IMG/VR virus record: IMGVR_UViG_3300025699_000023
Coordinates: 1-37,312 of that record
DNA from: a virus
Direction: 5' to 3' (one strand)
DNA length: 37,312 nucleotides
Of the stretch, positions 8,705 through 17,057 are shown in pieces (position 1 is the stretch's first letter; each line of letters starts with the position of its first letter). The position numbers and the translations under genes are program-made. Under the pieces are notes generated by a model that worked only from the letters and a program-made list of their open reading frames with translations, did no database searches and was not told the DNA's origin.

Positions 8705-9672
8705 TACCAGATGTCTTCATAATCCTCATCTTCACCCGCTTTCGAATAATCTGTTGGACGAATAGCGAAAAAGTCAGTATGAGTGACGCCCCCGGTAAGA
8801 TGATAAAACCAATCAAGATTAGCTGCTGCCGTCGTGTCATACGCAAAATAGTTTCCCAGATCAACATACCCGAGTTCCACAAGTTTTTCATTTGTCCTTT
8901 TCTTTATAAAGTGTTTTAAATCGTTTGATTTGATGCCCTCTATGTCACCCTTTTCAAACATCTTAGTAATGTAATTAGTTTCTAATGAAACCATCGCCTC
9001 AGCCGACTTAATGATATCCTCGCGGCACAAATCTAGCAATTGATTATCTTCTTCACACATATGTCTAAATAATTGGCAACCCATTTTACTGTGTAGAGAT
9101 TCATCTCTTACTGACCACTTCATTTGTTGTCCAATACCCTTAAGTAAATTACGTAGCTGAAAAGAATACAAAACTGCAAAAGCAGAATAGAGGCTAACAC
9201 CTTCGGCGAAAGCTGAAAAAACAGCAAGGGACTTAGCAATCCCAGTGCGGTTATTACCATTGTAAGCCACCAAATTATTAAAACGCTCCGCCGTAGCAGG
9301 CTCATGCAAAAATGCTTCATAGTCTTCTAACTTTAAAGTTTCGTTTAAATAGCTGTAAGCAACAGCGTGAATTGTTTCTTGTGATCCAAACATCATAGCC
9401 ATTTGCTGTATTTCGTGCTTAGGAAACCAACCAACAACTTTTTGTGTCCAGTAATCTGATACTGCACATTCTGTTTGAGCAAAGCCGAGAAGTATATTCC
9501 CAACTAAGTGCTTTTCTTTTTCATCTAACTTTTCATTCCAATCTTTAATGTCACCTTGCATTGATATTTCCGTGTGCAACCAAAAGGCTTGAGCTTGTTT
9601 TAGCCATCCTTCAGTGTAGTAAAGAGGGTATTCAAAAGGCTTATACGCTATTCTTTCGTCAAATAATCCCAT
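8704..9672 (-). CDS. nrdB: Ribonucleoside-diphosphate reductase beta subunit, class I
   Basis: A 322-residue radical-generating subunit partnering NrdA. The metal ligands are all visible: Glu68 (FAQTEC), Glu99 and His102 (SQETIH), Glu157 (FAEGVS), Glu191 and His194 (VRDESLH). Tyr106, seven residues after Glu99, sits at the radical tyrosine position, indicating class Ia/Ib-like chemistry rather than the tyrosine-less class Ic. The C terminus (EDEDYEDIW) is acidic and aromatic, as expected for the tail that docks on the alpha subunit. It overlaps its neighbours on both sides by TAATG junctions. Confidence 0.96.
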   Translation of the reverse strand: MGLFDERIAYKPFEYPLYYTEGWLKQAQAFWLHTEISMQGDIKDWNEKLDEKEKHLVGNILLGFAQTECAVSDYWTQKVVGWFPKHEIQQMAMMFGSQETIHAVAYSYLNETLKLEDYEAFLHEPATAERFNNLVAYNGNNRTGIAKSLAVFSAFAEGVSLYSAFAVLYSFQLRNLLKGIGQQMKWSVRDESLHSKMGCQLFRHMCEEDNQLLDLCREDIIKSAEAMVSLETNYITKMFEKGDIEGIKSNDLKHFIKKRTNEKLVELGYVDLGNYFAYDTTAAANLDWFYHLTGGVTHTDFFAIRPTDYSKAGEDEDYEDIW

Positions 9673-9836
9673 TATTTATAGTCTGTTATATATGTTACTG
9701 TTTGTAATTCATTTTCCCATGCTTGAATATATGCATACATGTCTTTTTTAGTGGTCAACTTTGTTATTAGTTTCATCTCAGCTAAAACGTTTTTTGCAAA
9801 CATATCCATCATCTCTATTTTACCCTCATTAGTCAT
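9672..9836 (-). CDS. Small 54-residue protein upstream of nrdB
   Basis: Starts MTNEGKIEMMDMFAKNVLAE and ends with an aromatic-rich tail (ENELQTVTYITDYK). Its stop overlaps the nrdB ATG by one base and its start overlaps the previous small gene by eight bases, so the coding call rests on tight operon packing. No family recognised. Confidence 0.65.
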   Translation of the reverse strand: MTNEGKIEMMDMFAKNVLAEMKLITKLTTKKDMYAYIQAWENELQTVTYITDYK

Positions 9837-9975
9837 AGTAGACTGTTAAACATAAATCCACAAGAGGAATGTAAAGAACGTGATTTGCATAGGTTTCTTC
9901 TTCATAGCTTCTGATACCAAATAATATTCCTTTATAAGTGCCTAAACTTAATTCCCAATTTTTTATTCTACTCAT
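9829..9975 (-). CDS. Small 48-residue protein
   Basis: Starts MSRIKNWELSLGTYKGILFG, then an acidic turn and a hydrophobic beta-rich end (NHVLYIPLVDLCLTVYYD). It overlaps the endonuclease stop by an ATGA junction and the next gene by eight bases. Function unknown. Confidence 0.7.
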   Translation of the reverse strand: MSRIKNWELSLGTYKGILFGIRSYEEETYANHVLYIPLVDLCLTVYYD

Positions 9976-10439
9976 CTATTTTGTTTTTCTAGAATTATTC
10001 TTACTGTTTCTTTGCATTCAACTTGATTTTGCGGTTTGTAAATTGTATAACCAGGAAACTGACTAGTAACTAACATCTTAAATAACTTCCATCGCATTGG
10101 GAAAGATTCGTTAGCTCTACCTTTTGTTTCAATTATAAAGTCTTCACCGATAAAATCTGGAGTATACTTAATAGGTAGTATTCTTTTACAACCCCTATTT
10201 TTATATTCTCCTTTACCATTAGATTGCCTTTCATACACTTCATTTTCAAAATGAAAACCTGCATTTAATACAAATGTTTCTCCTTCGTACTTGCTTTTTA
10301 TACCAGCTTCTTTCATAGCTACGTACATATGCTTCTCAAGCCCGGAGGCAAAGTCGATACCATCATATGATACCTTCTTTGCTCTTACTGGCCCACGCTT
10401 TCCGCTTTTTCTTTTAAATGGTTTCCTCATATTTAGCAT
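9972..10439 (-). CDS. PD-(D/E)XK endonuclease, T7 endonuclease I/DUF1064-like resolvase
   Basis: A 155-residue basic protein with the endonuclease I signature: Glu35 in ASGLEKHMYVAM, Asp95 in YTPDFIG, and Glu104-x-Lys106 in IIETKGR, followed by RWKLFKML. Enzymes of this fold cleave branched DNA such as Holliday junctions before packaging or during host DNA breakdown. The extremely basic N terminus (MLNMRKPFKRKSGKRG) suits DNA binding; the second Met is an alternative start. It lies among nucleotide and replication genes, as in T7-like phages. Confidence 0.85.
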   Translation of the reverse strand: MLNMRKPFKRKSGKRGPVRAKKVSYDGIDFASGLEKHMYVAMKEAGIKSKYEGETFVLNAGFHFENEVYERQSNGKGEYKNRGCKRILPIKYTPDFIGEDFIIETKGRANESFPMRWKLFKMLVTSQFPGYTIYKPQNQVECKETVRIILEKQNR

Positions 10440-10665
10440 TTAAGTTATCTTGAAGATCCTCGGTATATACTTCTTTAGCTTTTTGTAAGTATAAGACAGC
10501 ATCCATAAGTTCTTCTTGCAAATGATTAAGCCAAGCAAACATATCGGACTGATCGTCTCTTAATGTTACGCCATACTTTGCAAAGCCTATATCTGATCTT
10601 GATACAAATTTGTTTACAACACGTTCAACAACTGGATCTCTAAACTCTATTTCTTGTTTACTCAT
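10414..10665 (-). CDS. Small MazG-like/phage pyrophosphohydrolase-like protein
   Basis: An 83-residue protein with the pattern KYGVTL, then WLNHLQEELMDAVLYLQK. The EELxDA helix resembles the metal-binding helix of all-alpha NTP pyrophosphohydrolases (MazG superfamily). It is shorter than catalytic family members and may be a partial or divergent homologue. Overlaps the endonuclease start by 26 bases and abuts the larger MazG fusion gene. Confidence 0.65.
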   Translation of the reverse strand: MSKQEIEFRDPVVERVVNKFVSRSDIGFAKYGVTLRDDQSDMFAWLNHLQEELMDAVLYLQKAKEVYTEDLQDNLNAKYEETI

Positions 10666-11453
10666 TATAGTGTTTGTTTTAAACCGGTTTTTACAAATGT
10701 TCCATTTAGCATTGTACCTGTACGATTAGCTATTTCATCATAAGCTGCATCAATACAGTTTTCAATTTGCATGCCCTCTAACACAGCTAGATTAGTTAAT
10801 ACAACAACAATATCGCCAATAGCATCTTTAATTTCGTAAGCATCTTTAGTTAATAAAGCAGCAGCTAATTCGCCAGCCTCTTCCATAAGCTTAACGTACT
10901 GCGTATGTGAATTGCCTGTGTCGTATATACCTCTTTCTAGAGCCCACTGTCTTATAAGATCAAATCTCTCGCAGTCTTTAGATTTTGTAACGCAGTTTTC
11001 AGTAGTAACGTTAATACTCTCTAATAAGGCTTTGTTATATACATAGCATCTGTTATCATTAAACATAGAGGTTCTAGCGTTAGCCATTATCCAAGGTATA
11101 TTCTCGTTTGTGATTGTAAATTTTCCGTGAGATGTTTCCCAGCTTAAGTCTAAATTGTCTATTAGTTGACCTTTTAATTTGTTAAGTGGAACTGGAAATG
11201 TACTTGTTTGCTCTGTTGCGTTAATGTTCATTTTCTTGTTTTTAGTGATTAAATTCTTATAAGATTGTCTGTCTACTTTATAGCCATAAGACTTTTGAAG
11301 TTCTATCTCCTTCTGTGATATTTTGCTAATATCATCAGTTGAAAATAGAACCTCATATTCTCCAGGTTTATAACCTTGCTGTTTTGTAACCCTACTGTTA
11401 AGATTACGTGTGACTCCGATTTTTTTACCGGGAATGTGATAGATTGTATACAT
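10665..11453 (-). CDS. GIY-YIG-like / MazG-like pyrophosphohydrolase fusion protein
   Basis: The 262 residues show two modules. Residues 1-70 (TIYHIPGKKIGVTRNLNSRV) follow a GIY-YIG layout with a degenerate first motif. Residues about 160-250 form a MazG-like domain: EEAGELAAALL (191-201) gives the ExxE helix and ExxD in YEIKDAIGD (207-214) the second metal helix. MazG enzymes hydrolyse NTPs or dNTPs to monophosphates plus pyrophosphate, so pool cleansing or host alarmone control is plausible. The linker (75-160) is unrecognised. Whether the nuclease-like module is active is uncertain because the catalytic Glu is not obvious. Confidence 0.75.
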   Translation of the reverse strand: MYTIYHIPGKKIGVTRNLNSRVTKQQGYKPGEYEVLFSTDDISKISQKEIELQKSYGYKVDRQSYKNLITKNKKMNINATEQTSTFPVPLNKLKGQLIDNLDLSWETSHGKFTITNENIPWIMANARTSMFNDNRCYVYNKALLESINVTTENCVTKSKDCERFDLIRQWALERGIYDTGNSHTQYVKLMEEAGELAAALLTKDAYEIKDAIGDIVVVLTNLAVLEGMQIENCIDAAYDEIANRTGTMLNGTFVKTGLKQTL

Positions 11454-11454
11454 A

Positions 11455-11550
11455 TTATTCTGGTTTTGTTAAAATAGCTTCAGATGGTATATTGATAACC
11501 CTGTCTCCAAAGGTTTCTGTCATCATTTTGTCAAATTCTTCTTTAGTCAT
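11455..11550 (-). CDS. Very small 31-residue protein
   Basis: Reads MTKEEFDKMMTETFGDRV, then a short tail ending in TKPE. It fills the space between thyA and the MazG fusion gene, with its stop one base from the next ATG. Called on packing alone. Confidence 0.5.
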   Translation of the reverse strand: MTKEEFDKMMTETFGDRVINIPSEAILTKPE

Positions 11551-11558
11551 ATTTTTAT

Positions 11559-12392
11559 TTATTTACCAACACTTAGCTCTGCTTTAATTGCAGCATAAGG
11601 ATTGTAGTTATTTAATTTAATGGTGCTTTTGTTTGGTATAGATATTTCTGATTTATTATAAAAATCAATCATACTTATGCCTGCTTTTAATTCTAATCTA
11701 GGCATTGCTCTTCTAGGTCGATCTCTATACTCTTTAGCTTGATCTAAATGATTATTATACAAGTGACAATCTCCAAGTTGCCCAATCAATTGCCCTGCTT
11801 TTAAGCCAGCTCCTTGAGCTAACATTTCTAATAGTAGACCGTACATTGTAATATCGTAAGGTAAACCTAAGAAAACATCAGCAGATCGTTGTTGCCACAT
11901 CAAATCCATAACTCCATTATTAATATAAACTTGAAAAGCATAATGGCAAGGAGGCAACGCCATATCGCTTAGCTCGTGTGGAGCCCATGCGCTAACTATC
12001 ATACGCCTTGAATCAGGATTGTGGTTAATGCTATACACAAGATTTTTAAGCTGATCTACGCCGTTAAAATCGCGCCATTGTTTTCCGTATACAGGGCCTA
12101 ATGTTTCATCAGTTCTGCCTGAGCGTTCATAATCTGGTCGCCAGTATTTAACACCGTTATCTTCAAGATATTTTAAATCAGTTCTACCATTTAATATCCA
12201 AAGCAATTCAGTGCGTGCTGCATTGAAGCTAATTCGCTTTCCTGTGAGGATTGGAAATCCATCCGACATATCATGGCGTATAGTTCTTCCGAAGACAGAC
12301 TTTGTCCCTGTCCCTGTTCTATCCGATTTAGATAATCCTCTGTTGAGTATTTCTGAAATAAGTCCTTTGTATTCATTTTCTATGTTTGTCAT
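11559..12392 (-). CDS. thyA: Thymidylate synthase family protein, possibly dCMP-specific
   Basis: A 277-residue ThyA-fold enzyme. Catalytic Cys149 (LPPCHYAFQ), Glu62 (ARTELLW), Arg129-Arg130 (NPDSRRM), Arg169-Ser170 (QQRSADVF) and the DCHLYNNH motif are present. The ATG at 12392 (MTNIENEYKG) is chosen; the open frame upstream is not conserved in character and overlaps the neighbour. At the position of the dUMP-binding Asn (E. coli Asn177, normally PFNI) the protein has Asp180 (GLPYDI). In this family Asp here is known to favour dCMP, as in T4 dCMP hydroxymethylase (Asp179) and the L. casei Asn229Asp variant. The product may therefore be hydroxymethyl-dCMP or methyl-dCMP rather than dTMP. Confidence 0.92.
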   Translation of the reverse strand: MTNIENEYKGLISEILNRGLSKSDRTGTGTKSVFGRTIRHDMSDGFPILTGKRISFNAARTELLWILNGRTDLKYLEDNGVKYWRPDYERSGRTDETLGPVYGKQWRDFNGVDQLKNLVYSINHNPDSRRMIVSAWAPHELSDMALPPCHYAFQVYINNGVMDLMWQQRSADVFLGLPYDITMYGLLLEMLAQGAGLKAGQLIGQLGDCHLYNNHLDQAKEYRDRPRRAMPRLELKAGISMIDFYNKSEISIPNKSTIKLNNYNPYAAIKAELSVGK

Positions 12393-12621
12393 AATAGTAT
12401 TTGTAATATTCAAATATTTTTGCCCATATCTCTGTCTTACCATAAGTATCAGGACTAGTATTTGTTTTACCCTTGTTTTTAATAACAACGTACCAAGCTG
12501 TATCGTTTTTAGCTGATGGTGCAATTGCTATATCGTTTCTGATACACCAGCGTTGAGCTTCCCAAAGGATTTCTTTGAATGGGCTTTTACCCATATCGCA
12601 TTTTTTCTTTGCTACTCCCAT
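12373..12621 (-). CDS. Small conserved-type 82-residue protein
   Basis: The ATG at 12621 (MGVAKKKCDMGKSPFKEIL) overlaps the primase-helicase stop; an upstream ATG in the same frame would lie deep inside that gene. The product has WEAQRWCIRNDIAIAPS and a Tyr-rich end (FEYYKYYYDKHRK). It overlaps the thyA start by 20 bases. No domain recognised. Confidence 0.65.
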   Translation of the reverse strand: MGVAKKKCDMGKSPFKEILWEAQRWCIRNDIAIAPSAKNDTAWYVVIKNKGKTNTSPDTYGKTEIWAKIFEYYKYYYDKHRK

Positions 12622-14318
12622 GGCATTGGTGTTCCGTCTAAAGCAATTGGCTGATGAGGTATAAAGCAACCTGATTTAGGTTCCCATTTGAAATGAGCTT
12701 CAGCTCCATTCTCTCCTAAGTTTTGGAATTTAACTTTGAGAACTTTCGCTTTAACAGTTTTCGCTTCATAATCCCTGTGTACCAATATACCGTGATAACT
12801 AGCATCATACCACTCACCGCCACCTTTAATATTGTACATAGTCGGTTCTTCAATTTTACCATCTTTATCTTTATACATTTTAGTTGGATGAGCTACTATG
12901 AAAACTAATACATCATACTTTTTAGCAAAGATTTCAATCTTAGCAAGATATTCCATGGTGTACCTGTTAACATCATCGGACCCTCCGACGTCTCTAACTT
13001 TATTAAATGGATCAATAACCAAACATTTAATACCTTTACGCTTAACTAACTCAGCTGCTTTCTTTAATACAGAATCTAATGTGTAGCGCTCCATATCAAT
13101 GTGATAGTAATTGCTGTTGCAATGATCTGCTACTTGATTCCAACGCTCGCCTCCAATATCTTCTTTAGTCGGCATACCTTGCCAAGTCTTACGCATTAGT
13201 TTATGAGCATGTAGATAAGTTGGTTGATTTTCCGGCGACGCAAACGCTGTTTTCCATCCGTAGTTATTATTATATCCGACAACCATTTGATCGACGAAAT
13301 CACTCTTACCGGAACTAGGAATACCAGTAACAGTAATGAATTGACCAGTATATGTTGAAAAGATATCATCGAAATTTTGCAACCCGATTTGAAATCCAGG
13401 TTTAAAGCCATTACGCACAAAGTCTGTAACCTCATCTTCGATATCTCTGAACGTTGTAACATTTTCGAGTGGGACTGGCTTTGATTTTGAAATACGCTCT
13501 GATAACCTTTCTTTTCCATACTTTAGTAAATATTCATTAGCGTCTTTACAATCTTCAAATGTAGTTATGTAACAAACTTCAGATCCTAATCTACGGATTA
13601 ACTCTGCTTGTAATGCTTGCCCTGCTTCATCTGAATCACATGCTAGTATAATCTTATCTTTGTCTTCAAAGTAATCAATACAGCTGTCTAAATAATCTAA
13701 ATTGTTAGTATTAAGTGTTGCTCCGTTTGGAACTGATACTGCGTTTGTTATACCAGCTTCGTGTAGTGCAAGCACATCCATTTCGCCTTCAACAATAACA
13801 CAATACTCAAAACCTACAATGCTGTCAATATTATAAAATACTTTTTCAGCACCTTTGTATAATTTAAAATTCTTTCTTCCATCACGGTATTTAACATTAG
13901 TTAATTCACCGCCCATAAAATAATTGAACTTTATTACATTCTCGGTCTTTTGTGTTTGTGGCATCCACTCAGGACCCTCAGTAACTTTTAAGTCGATGAG
14001 AGTCTGATGTGAAATACCTCTTGTTTTAAACCACTCTTCAACTTTCATTCCAGGTTCGTTGTGTATAGCAACTTGCTCAGGTTTGATGTATACTTTTTCA
14101 GCTTTACCCTTACGCTGATAAGTATGTAATTGAAATGATTTATCACAATTGTGACAAGTACCGAGACCCCGTTCCCAATCATAAGAAGCACACTTTGCTT
14201 TCTGATTTTTAGGTTTTCTATCAGCAGAACAAAGAGGGCATATACCCTGCTTATTGCCTTCTTCAAGCTTATGCACATTGAAATCTTCAATTGCAAATCC
14301 ATTGATCTCTGTATTCAT
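12612..14318 (-). CDS. Bifunctional DNA primase-helicase (T7 gp4-like)
   Basis: A 568-residue protein with the full T7 gp4 layout. An N-terminal zinc ribbon (Cys27, Cys30, Cys55, Cys58) recognises template for priming. A TOPRIM domain follows, with VEGEMDVLAL (176-185) and ACDSDEAGQ (226-234). The C-terminal RecA-like helicase has Walker A GIPSSGKSD (332-340) and Walker B KCLVIDPFNK (431-440), then VAHPTK. It would unwind the fork and lay primers; the matching DNA polymerase is not in this window. A copy of the GTATAGCA word lies in its 5' third (14061). Confidence 0.95.
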   Translation of the reverse strand: MNTEINGFAIEDFNVHKLEEGNKQGICPLCSADRKPKNQKAKCASYDWERGLGTCHNCDKSFQLHTYQRKGKAEKVYIKPEQVAIHNEPGMKVEEWFKTRGISHQTLIDLKVTEGPEWMPQTQKTENVIKFNYFMGGELTNVKYRDGRKNFKLYKGAEKVFYNIDSIVGFEYCVIVEGEMDVLALHEAGITNAVSVPNGATLNTNNLDYLDSCIDYFEDKDKIILACDSDEAGQALQAELIRRLGSEVCYITTFEDCKDANEYLLKYGKERLSERISKSKPVPLENVTTFRDIEDEVTDFVRNGFKPGFQIGLQNFDDIFSTYTGQFITVTGIPSSGKSDFVDQMVVGYNNNYGWKTAFASPENQPTYLHAHKLMRKTWQGMPTKEDIGGERWNQVADHCNSNYYHIDMERYTLDSVLKKAAELVKRKGIKCLVIDPFNKVRDVGGSDDVNRYTMEYLAKIEIFAKKYDVLVFIVAHPTKMYKDKDGKIEEPTMYNIKGGGEWYDASYHGILVHRDYEAKTVKAKVLKVKFQNLGENGAEAHFKWEPKSGCFIPHQPIALDGTPMPWE

Positions 14319-14338
14319 TTAATTAAATTGAATTGTTA

Positions 14339-14428
14339 TTACTCTTCATCTAAGCACTCTGGACATATGTCGCAATAATCAAAGTCACACTTAGTCATAA
14401 CTTCTTTGCACATTTCACATTGATCCAC
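14339..14428 (-). CDS. 29-residue zinc-ribbon-like protein
   Basis: Starts at a GTG that overlaps the stop of the SSB-like gene (TAGTG). It contains six cysteines as CEMC, then CDFDYCDICPEC, so two metal knuckles could form. An internal ATG five codons in is an alternative start. Too short for the function to be read. Confidence 0.55.
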   Translation of the reverse strand: MDQCEMCKEVMTKCDFDYCDICPECLDEE

Positions 14429-14736
14429 TAAAATGGTAAATCATCTGGTGGTCCGACTTGTGCTGCTGGCTGCTGAGGTTGATCAGTTCTAGGTGCTGCT
14501 GCTACATTTACATCGTTTGTCCACACAACTTTAACATTACCAAGGTATGTTTTAGGAGCTTTACCTTCTCGCTCTTCTTTTGTTTGATCAACAATGACTG
14601 GACCTTGATTTCCAAATTGATCTACTTCATCATTGATAGTAATTGTAATAGGTAAATACTTACCCTTCTTGCCGATGATAATCTTATCTTTCGGAATTTC
14701 ATTCAAGTTGATACTTGCTTTAATAATACTTGCCAT
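14428..14736 (-). CDS. Single-stranded DNA-binding protein-like
   Basis: A 102-residue protein with a beta-rich body (ISINLN-type strands, KYLPITITIND, NVKVVWTND) and a Pro/Gln-rich linker ending PPDDLPF. The acidic tip closing in Phe is the hallmark of SSB tails that recruit replication partners. OB-fold assignment is by character rather than a clear motif. It has its own promoter-like element just upstream (14758-14793) and lies beside primase and recombination genes. Confidence 0.65.
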   Translation of the reverse strand: MASIIKASINLNEIPKDKIIIGKKGKYLPITITINDEVDQFGNQGPVIVDQTKEEREGKAPKTYLGNVKVVWTNDVNVAAAPRTDQPQQPAAQVGPPDDLPF

Positions 14737-14757
14737 AATTTTATTGTTTTAATTTAT

Positions 14758-14793
14758 TATATTATCTATTGTTATTCGTGTTAGTTTTGTAAA
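14758..14793 (-). promoter_or_regulatory. 36-bp promoter-like element P1
   Basis: Reading leftward: TTTACAAAAC, 4 bp, ACGA, 9 bp, GATAATATA. It lies 22 bases upstream of the SSB-like gene and is the outermost member of a family of twelve elements with identical internal spacing. Confidence 0.75.
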
Positions 14794-14795
14794 CA

Positions 14796-15536
14796 TTATA
14801 ATGTCTGCTGAACTAGGTATTGAGCTGGGTCAAAGTCTTTATCTTTATAGAATAATCTATACTGATCTATCGCTTGCTCCACTTTATCTTTACCTCTTTC
14901 TAAAAACTGAGGAGAACAATCGAATATACCTATATTACCAGTTAATTTATCCGCTGTTATGAATATCATATCCATATCAAAGTACGTTGAATAAATGTAG
15001 GCCTGGCTGTCATAGTTATACTCTTTTGCACTATAAGCGAATTTATCTAAATTAGATGTTGTTTTAAGATCAACCACTAATTGTTGTGTGTTATTCTTAA
15101 TATCGCCTTTCAGTTTCCACCATTCACCACCTAGTTCTAATACTCCTGGCACTTCGTATTCAACATCAATATCTTGTATTAATTCTTGACATACTTTGTT
15201 AGCCATTAGCTTATCCCTTAAGACGGATAATGCATCCGCTTCTTTCTGTAATAAACACATTTTACCTTCTGATAACTCTTTATATATTTTAGAGTTTCTA
15301 GTAGATGCATCTATTATTTTGTATTGTTCCAGTTTGTCTGGTTCAAGTACTAATGTATGAAAATAACCACCTTTTACTAAATTTGGATTACCTTCAATAG
15401 GTTTTTTGAAACTAAGTGGATCTCGCATTAAAGACCTTATATCTGAATTGCTTAAGTACTGTTTTCCAAAATCTCCATAATAATCGTCGTCATTCTCTAA
15501 TCTTTTTAAAATTTCTAGCTTTTCTGTTTCTGTCAT
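14796..15536 (-). CDS. RecE-like exonuclease (PD-(D/E)XK)
   Basis: A 246-residue nuclease matching RecE/YqaJ-type exonucleases: YLSNSDIRSLMRDP near the start, GGYFHTLVLEP (56-66), then the catalytic Asp145 in LKGDIKN and Asp156-x-Lys158 in VVDLKTT, followed by YDSQAYIY. Such enzymes resect one DNA strand for annealing by a partner. The next gene upstream encodes that partner (Erf-like), overlapping by four bases, which makes a standard phage recombination pair. Confidence 0.88.
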   Translation of the reverse strand: MTETEKLEILKRLENDDDYYGDFGKQYLSNSDIRSLMRDPLSFKKPIEGNPNLVKGGYFHTLVLEPDKLEQYKIIDASTRNSKIYKELSEGKMCLLQKEADALSVLRDKLMANKVCQELIQDIDVEYEVPGVLELGGEWWKLKGDIKNNTQQLVVDLKTTSNLDKFAYSAKEYNYDSQAYIYSTYFDMDMIFITADKLTGNIGIFDCSPQFLERGKDKVEQAIDQYRLFYKDKDFDPAQYLVQQTL

Positions 15537-16045
15537 AAAGTTTTTAGTATTTCAGCAGGTATTTCATACTTCCCTTTAATAGCTTCTAGACTTCCCCCTG
15601 CTTTTAGGAAAGCTTTAGCTTTTGTTAATGCTTGACCTTCTAATTTAGGCTTCACAGATTCTTTCTTACCGTGATCTGCGTCTTGAGTGTCATCAATTAA
15701 GAATAGATTCCCTAACGCATATTTTTTACCATAACTAGAAGCACTACCGAATTTCTGCGGCATTTGCATACCCTTCTGAAGTAGATCTACTCCAACAACA
15801 GCTGTTGCATGTATAGCATCTACGCCGTCAGTAATAGTAGCTTTAGATTCTAGTATAGGAAAATCAGTGTTAGATATTAATTCTTCGCTGATCGTTACCG
15901 ATACGCCTAGTCTTAATAAAAAAGGTTTTGTTGCTTCAAGGATGTCTTCGGCGGACCTGAAGTTGTACTTGCCGAAAGAGTTAAATCTACTTTTTTTCGA
16001 TTTGAACTCGGTTTGGATTGTTGCTAATTTTTCGTTTAATTTCAT
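15533..16045 (-). CDS. erf: Erf-family single-strand annealing protein
   Basis: A 170-residue protein with the Erf core: GKYNFRSAEDILEATKPFL near residue 27, and the conserved FGSASSYGKKYALGNLFLI followed by DDTQDADHGK. Erf proteins coat single strands and anneal complementary ends for recombination and circularisation. The C-terminal third is Lys-rich and separate. It overlaps the RecE-like nuclease gene. Confidence 0.88.
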   Translation of the reverse strand: MKLNEKLATIQTEFKSKKSRFNSFGKYNFRSAEDILEATKPFLLRLGVSVTISEELISNTDFPILESKATITDGVDAIHATAVVGVDLLQKGMQMPQKFGSASSYGKKYALGNLFLIDDTQDADHGKKESVKPKLEGQALTKAKAFLKAGGSLEAIKGKYEIPAEILKTL

Positions 16046-16117
16046 TCGTTCTTAGTTTAGTAGCTTATATATAATTACATACACTTGCTGTTTATTTACA
16101 TCTATTTTTCACCTAAT

Positions 16118-16876
16118 TTAAAGATAATCAAGCACTTGCGTTGGGTCTACAGAGTCAATTAGTTTTTCTATAGCCTGCTTTTTAAGCTCTGAAACTCTCA
16201 CATATCCGCTTGGTCCTTTAAAGTTTAACTCTTCAGCTATAGCTTTACCTGGCATTTTATCGCAGTCTAAACCGTAGCTTAAACGCAATACCTCATACTG
16301 AATATCTGTTAGATATTTTTTACATAAGCCAGTCAAGTAAGTATTCATCAACGCTATATTGTAAGGCTCTGACGTGTCAGGTATATTCTCAGACCATTTC
16401 TCAGCAGTATCAGAATCTATATCTATACTTTTGAATACGGAATTAAAGAAGATAGCTACTAACGCTTTGTCCTTGCCAAAATCTTTTTGGATCTCGTTTA
16501 GCTTGTATTCAGGGATTCTCATATCGCCTCTATTAATGTTTATAGCGCGTCTAATTGTTCCTTTAATACGTTTAGCTAAGAATGATTTAATTGTCTTCTC
16601 AGGGTCGTCAGATTCAATCACTCTGTTAATATCTAGCTTATCAACCGCTTTAATTAAACCTATAGATCCTTCTTGTATTAAGTCATTAATACTTAGCACT
16701 CCGGATGCTTGATCAGAAGTTGAAAACTTTCTTGCTATATTTTCTACTAAAGGTAAAAACTTAACTATAAGTTCATCTCTAGTATACTCATCCCAAAACT
16801 TACCTTCTAAATTATATATAGATTTTTTTACGTCTTCTTTGTATCTTATATAGTTTTGTATATTATACTTCTTCAT
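16118..16876 (-). CDS. Phage sigma-70 family RNA polymerase sigma factor
   Basis: A 252-residue sigma factor. Region 2 spans about residues 34-112 (LIVKFLPLVENIARKF, LSINDLIQEGSIGLIKAVDK, SFLAKRIKGTIRRAI), including the core-binding DLIQEGxxGL signature. Region 3-like sequence RIPEYKLNEIQ follows, and region 4 spans about 185-240 (LTDIQYEVLRLSYGLD, then a helix-turn-helix AIAEELNFKGPSGYVRVSELKKQ). It would redirect host RNA polymerase. The twelve identically spaced promoter-like elements to its right are candidate targets. The start overlaps the neighbouring gene by 14 bases. Confidence 0.9.
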   Translation of the reverse strand: MKKYNIQNYIRYKEDVKKSIYNLEGKFWDEYTRDELIVKFLPLVENIARKFSTSDQASGVLSINDLIQEGSIGLIKAVDKLDINRVIESDDPEKTIKSFLAKRIKGTIRRAININRGDMRIPEYKLNEIQKDFGKDKALVAIFFNSVFKSIDIDSDTAEKWSENIPDTSEPYNIALMNTYLTGLCKKYLTDIQYEVLRLSYGLDCDKMPGKAIAEELNFKGPSGYVRVSELKKQAIEKLIDSVDPTQVLDYL

Positions 16877-17057
16877 ACTCGTCTATTATTTTAAAGGCTT
16901 TCGCCATTCTATTGTCATCAGCATAGTATATATTGCCGATCTTTGCCATCCACTCGTTAAATTCCTGTGTCATAGTTGGTGGTATTGTATCATTATTGTC
17001 TTGCCAAGTGTCGGCATAACAATCAAAGTTATTTTCAAATATTTGTCCTATATCCAT
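16863..17057 (-). CDS. Small acidic protein coupled to the sigma factor
   Basis: A 64-residue acidic protein starting MDIGQIFENNFDCYADTWQD, with aromatic and Asp residues spread throughout. Its 3' end overlaps the sigma start by 14 bases, so it could modulate sigma level or activity, but that is inference. No family recognised. Confidence 0.65.
   Translation of the reverse strand: MDIGQIFENNFDCYADTWQDNNDTIPPTMTQEFNEWMAKIGNIYYADDNRMAKAFKIIDEYEEV

Noticed and set aside
12392-12524. Upstream extension of the ThyA frame to 12524
   Set aside because: The extra 44 residues overlap the neighbouring small gene and do not resemble any thymidylate synthase N terminus; the ATG at 12392 fits the family.
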